Part shown: one piece after another, positions 62,049-64,000 of the stretch
Numbering within the stretch: position 1 is the first letter of the stretch
How the letters are laid out: every line of letters begins with the position of its first letter
Assembly (NCBI RefSeq): GCF_003568865.1
Contig: NZ_CP031115.1
Location: 1,302,001 to 1,366,000 of the forward strand
Direction: 5' to 3'
From: Rubrobacter indicoceani
GTDB taxonomy: Bacteria; Actinomycetota; Rubrobacteria; Rubrobacterales; Rubrobacteraceae
Length of the DNA: 64,000 bases
Notes under the pieces: generated by a model
What the model saw: only the letters and a program-made list of their open reading frames with translations
Database searches by the model: none
Told to the model about the DNA's origin: nothing
Position numbers and translations under genes: made by a program

Positions 62049-63263
62049 ATGGATTACGTTTACCTGGACAACGCTGCAACGACCCCGCTGGACGGTCGCG
62101 TACTCGAGGCGATGCTGCCCTGGCTGCGTCGACCGGACGGGGGAGTTCGCGGTAATCCGTCGTCTTTGCACCGGGCCGGAGCGGTCGCTTCCGAGGCGAT
62201 AGAAGCCGCAAGAGAATCGGTCGCGGCCATGATCGGGGCCGTCCCCGGTGAGATAGTCTTCACCTCTGGCGGCACCGAGGCCGATAACCTCGCCGTTTTC
62301 GGGCTGGCCGGAGCCGCACCGCCGGAGAAGCGGCACGCCGTGATCTCGCAGATAGAACACGCCGCCGTGCGCGAAGCCGGACGTTATCTCGAGGAACGCG
62401 GTTTCACGGTGACGTGGCTTGAAACGGACGGTTTCGGCCGGGTGGACGTTTCTCGACTGGAGGCCGAACTCAGGCCCGATACGGCCTTCGTCGGCGTGAT
62501 GTGGGCAAACAACGAGGTCGGGACGGTTCAGCCCGTAGCGGAGATAGCCGAGCTATGCGCCGCCCGGGGCGTTCCGTTTCACACCGACGCCGTGCAGGCC
62601 GCCGGGCGCGAGCGCATAGAGGTCGGATCCCTGCCGGGGGTCTCCACCCTCGCCCTCTCGGCGCACAAGCTCGGCGGACCGCAGGGGACGGGGGCGCTGT
62701 ACGTGGGGACCGGGGTCGAGCTCACGTCGCGTACCTTCGGCGGCGGTCAGGAGCGGGGGCTTCGCAGCGGCACGGAAAACGTCGCCGGGATAGTCGGCTT
62801 CGGGGCGGCCGCGAGGCTCGCCACCGGGGAGTTCACCCGGCGGGTACACACGGAGAGGGCGCTGCGCGACCGCATCATAGACGGCGCAACGCAGATACCG
62901 GGCGTCCGGCTGAACGGCCACCCGTCGCGCCGGTTGTCGGGCAACGTCCACCTGACCGTGCCGGGTGCGGAGTCCGAGAGCCTTGTCCTGATGCTCGACG
63001 CGCTCGGCTTCGCCGTCGGCAAGGGCTCGGCCTGCTCGTCTTCGGGACACAAAGCCTCACCCGTCCTTGAAGCGATGGGACAGGGTGCGGACGAAGCGTT
63101 CTCCGCCCTGCGGGTCTCCGTCGGCTTCGAGAACACCGCCGAAGAGATAGACGCCTTCCTTGAAGCCCTCGGGGAGTGCGTATCCCGGTTAAGGGAGATG
63201 GCCCCGAGAACCCTGAAGGCAAACTCACCGGATATGGACTTACAGACAGAGAAGGGGGCCTGA
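62049..63263 (+). CDS. iscS: Cysteine desulfurase (IscS/NifS family)
   Basis: 404 residues. This PLP enzyme removes sulfur from cysteine. It begins VYLDNAATTPLDGRVLEAML, then SGGTEADNLAVFG (PLP phosphate binding), QIEHAAVREAG, NNEVGTVQPV and HTDAVQAAG. Lys207 in SAHKLGGPQG holds PLP, and Cys329 in GKGSACSSSGHK is the catalytic persulfide-bearing residue in a group-I-like flexible loop. The tail is slightly extended. The next gene, an IscU-like/MnmA fusion, overlaps its stop by one base, so sulfur is likely passed on to tRNA thiolation and/or iron-sulfur assembly. Confidence 0.96.
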   Translation: MDYVYLDNAATTPLDGRVLEAMLPWLRRPDGGVRGNPSSLHRAGAVASEAIEAARESVAAMIGAVPGEIVFTSGGTEADNLAVFGLAGAAPPEKRHAVISQIEHAAVREAGRYLEERGFTVTWLETDGFGRVDVSRLEAELRPDTAFVGVMWANNEVGTVQPVAEIAELCAARGVPFHTDAVQAAGRERIEVGSLPGVSTLALSAHKLGGPQGTGALYVGTGVELTSRTFGGGQERGLRSGTENVAGIVGFGAAARLATGEFTRRVHTERALRDRIIDGATQIPGVRLNGHPSRRLSGNVHLTVPGAESESLVLMLDALGFAVGKGSACSSSGHKASPVLEAMGQGADEAFSALRVSVGFENTAEEIDAFLEALGECVSRLREMAPRTLKANSPDMDLQTEKGA

Positions 63264-64000
63264 TGGCCGATAGGTACACGCCGGAGGTTCTGGATCACCT
63301 CGTTCGGCCTCGCAACGTCGGGGAAGTCAGGCCGGACGATGGTTTCGGAGAGTCGGGCGATACGGCCTGCGGAGATGTCGCGCAGTTCACCATCCGCGTC
63401 GCAGAAGACCTGACCCTCAGGGAAGTCCGTTACCGGGTCTACGGCTGCGCGGCGTGCATCGCGTGCGGTTCCGCGCTCTCGGAGCTCGTCGAAGGCAAGA
63501 ACCTTATAAGCGCGGCTGCGATCACCAGAGAAGACATCATCACCGCGCTCGGCGGCTCGCTCCCGCCCGGAAAGGAACACGCCGTAACCCTTGTCCTCGA
63601 CGCGCTCCACAAGTCCTTCGAGGATCACTGGACCCGCGACCACAGGACCCTTCTCTCCGACGAGGGGTACGTCCGGGCCGGGAACAGAAACGGAAAAAAG
63701 ACCGTTGTCGCGGCGATGAGCGGCGGCGTCGATTCCGCTGTTACCGCGCTCCTGATGCGCGAGAAAGGCTACGACGTCGTGGCCTGCACCTTCCGGCTGC
63801 ACGACGCCGAACCGGGGAGCCGGTCGTGCTGCTCGCCGGACACGGTACTCTTCGCAAGGGACACCGCCCACCGGATGGGGCTGCCGCACTTCACCCTGAA
63901 CCTGAAAGAACTCTTCGGCAAGCGGGTAATGCGAGACTTTATAGCCTCGTATGCCGCCGGGAGCACCCCGAACCCGTGCGTCGCCTGCAACGCGCACGTC
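63263..64000 (+). CDS. mnmA: Fused IscU-like scaffold and tRNA 2-thiouridylase MnmA, 3' end cut by window
   Basis: 246 residues are present with no stop before the edge. Residues 1-125 form a NifU_N/IscU-like domain: YTPEVLDHLVRPRNVGEV, Cys36 in DTACGDVAQF and Cys62 in RYRVYGCAACIACGSAL. The third scaffold Cys is replaced, as EHAVTLV has Ala107. After a short linker, residues 147 onward are MnmA: the PP-loop SGGVDSAV (153-160), the CCSPDTVLFARD segment (189-200), and NPCVACNAHV with Cys239 at the position of the catalytic Cys. MnmA thiolates U34 of Lys/Glu/Gln tRNAs. It is co-transcribed with the desulfurase. Confidence 0.9.
   Translation, partial: MADRYTPEVLDHLVRPRNVGEVRPDDGFGESGDTACGDVAQFTIRVAEDLTLREVRYRVYGCAACIACGSALSELVEGKNLISAAAITREDIITALGGSLPPGKEHAVTLVLDALHKSFEDHWTRDHRTLLSDEGYVRAGNRNGKKTVVAAMSGGVDSAVTALLMREKGYDVVACTFRLHDAEPGSRSCCSPDTVLFARDTAHRMGLPHFTLNLKELFGKRVMRDFIASYAAGSTPNPCVACNAHV

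Overview
The window is about 64 kb of GC-rich bacterial chromosome. Gene content and order (PdxS/PdxT, ruvCAB, queA-tgt-secDF, RSH-hisS-aspS, cysteine desulfurase-MnmA, many GTG/TTG starts, many 1- or 4-base gene overlaps, several apparently leaderless genes) point to a Gram-positive actinobacterial lineage, most likely Rubrobacter or a close relative. That assignment is from memory of the families; no database search was possible. No tRNA gene, CRISPR array, insertion sequence or phage gene was recognised.

Layout. 1-2.9 kb: 3' part of a 23S rRNA gene, then 5S rRNA and a terminator-like hairpin. 3.0-7.3 kb: a DksA/TraR-like protein with a degenerate zinc finger, an ArsA-type ATPase with two small proteins, vitamin B6 synthase pdxST, and a YebC-family gene. 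7.4-8.0 kb: an atypical, lower-GC GNAT acyltransferase. 8.0-19.3 kb: a purine-degradation region. It encodes guanine and 8-oxoguanine deaminases, a three-subunit xanthine dehydrogenase, uricase, HIU hydrolase, OHCU decarboxylase, allantoate amidohydrolase and two glyoxylate-branch enzymes, plus a thiamine-binding-like small protein and a DUF3830 protein. Most of its genes overlap end to start. Allantoinase and glyoxylate carboligase are not in the window.

19.3-34.8 kb: hemolysin-III-like membrane protein, ruvCAB, then about 7.4 kb of unrelated genes (small membrane protein, GST, DUF2183 phosphatase, ilvD, a large secreted G8-domain protein) before the normally adjacent DUF2905-queA-tgt-secD-secF. 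34.8-39.4 kb: two DUF1538 membrane proteins plus a PII-like protein, convergent with a khtT-khtU-uspA operon for potassium/proton antiport. 39.6-47.9 kb: phasin-like coiled-coil protein, ABC1/UbiB kinase, RSH (p)ppGpp enzyme, MOSC protein, MBL hydrolase, hisS, sirtuin and an acidic hypothetical protein ending in a good terminator.

48.1-56.2 kb: cytochrome bd operon cydA-cydB-small membrane protein-cydD-cydC, followed by an OmpR-type two-component system. 56.6-58.8 kb: a ribbon-helix-helix protein, a PHB-depolymerase-like esterase and an uncharacterised protein. 58.9-64 kb: aspS (minus strand), a lipoprotein-like thioredoxin-fold/LTD-like protein, a cysteine desulfurase, and a fused IscU-like/MnmA protein cut by the window end.

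The best candidates for undescribed biology are the DUF1538/PII-like module, the IscU-MnmA fusion (sulfur relay for tRNA thiolation beside its desulfurase), the secreted G8/parallel-beta-helix protein, the nested inverted repeat around the secD promoter, and the small membrane protein embedded in the cyd operon.
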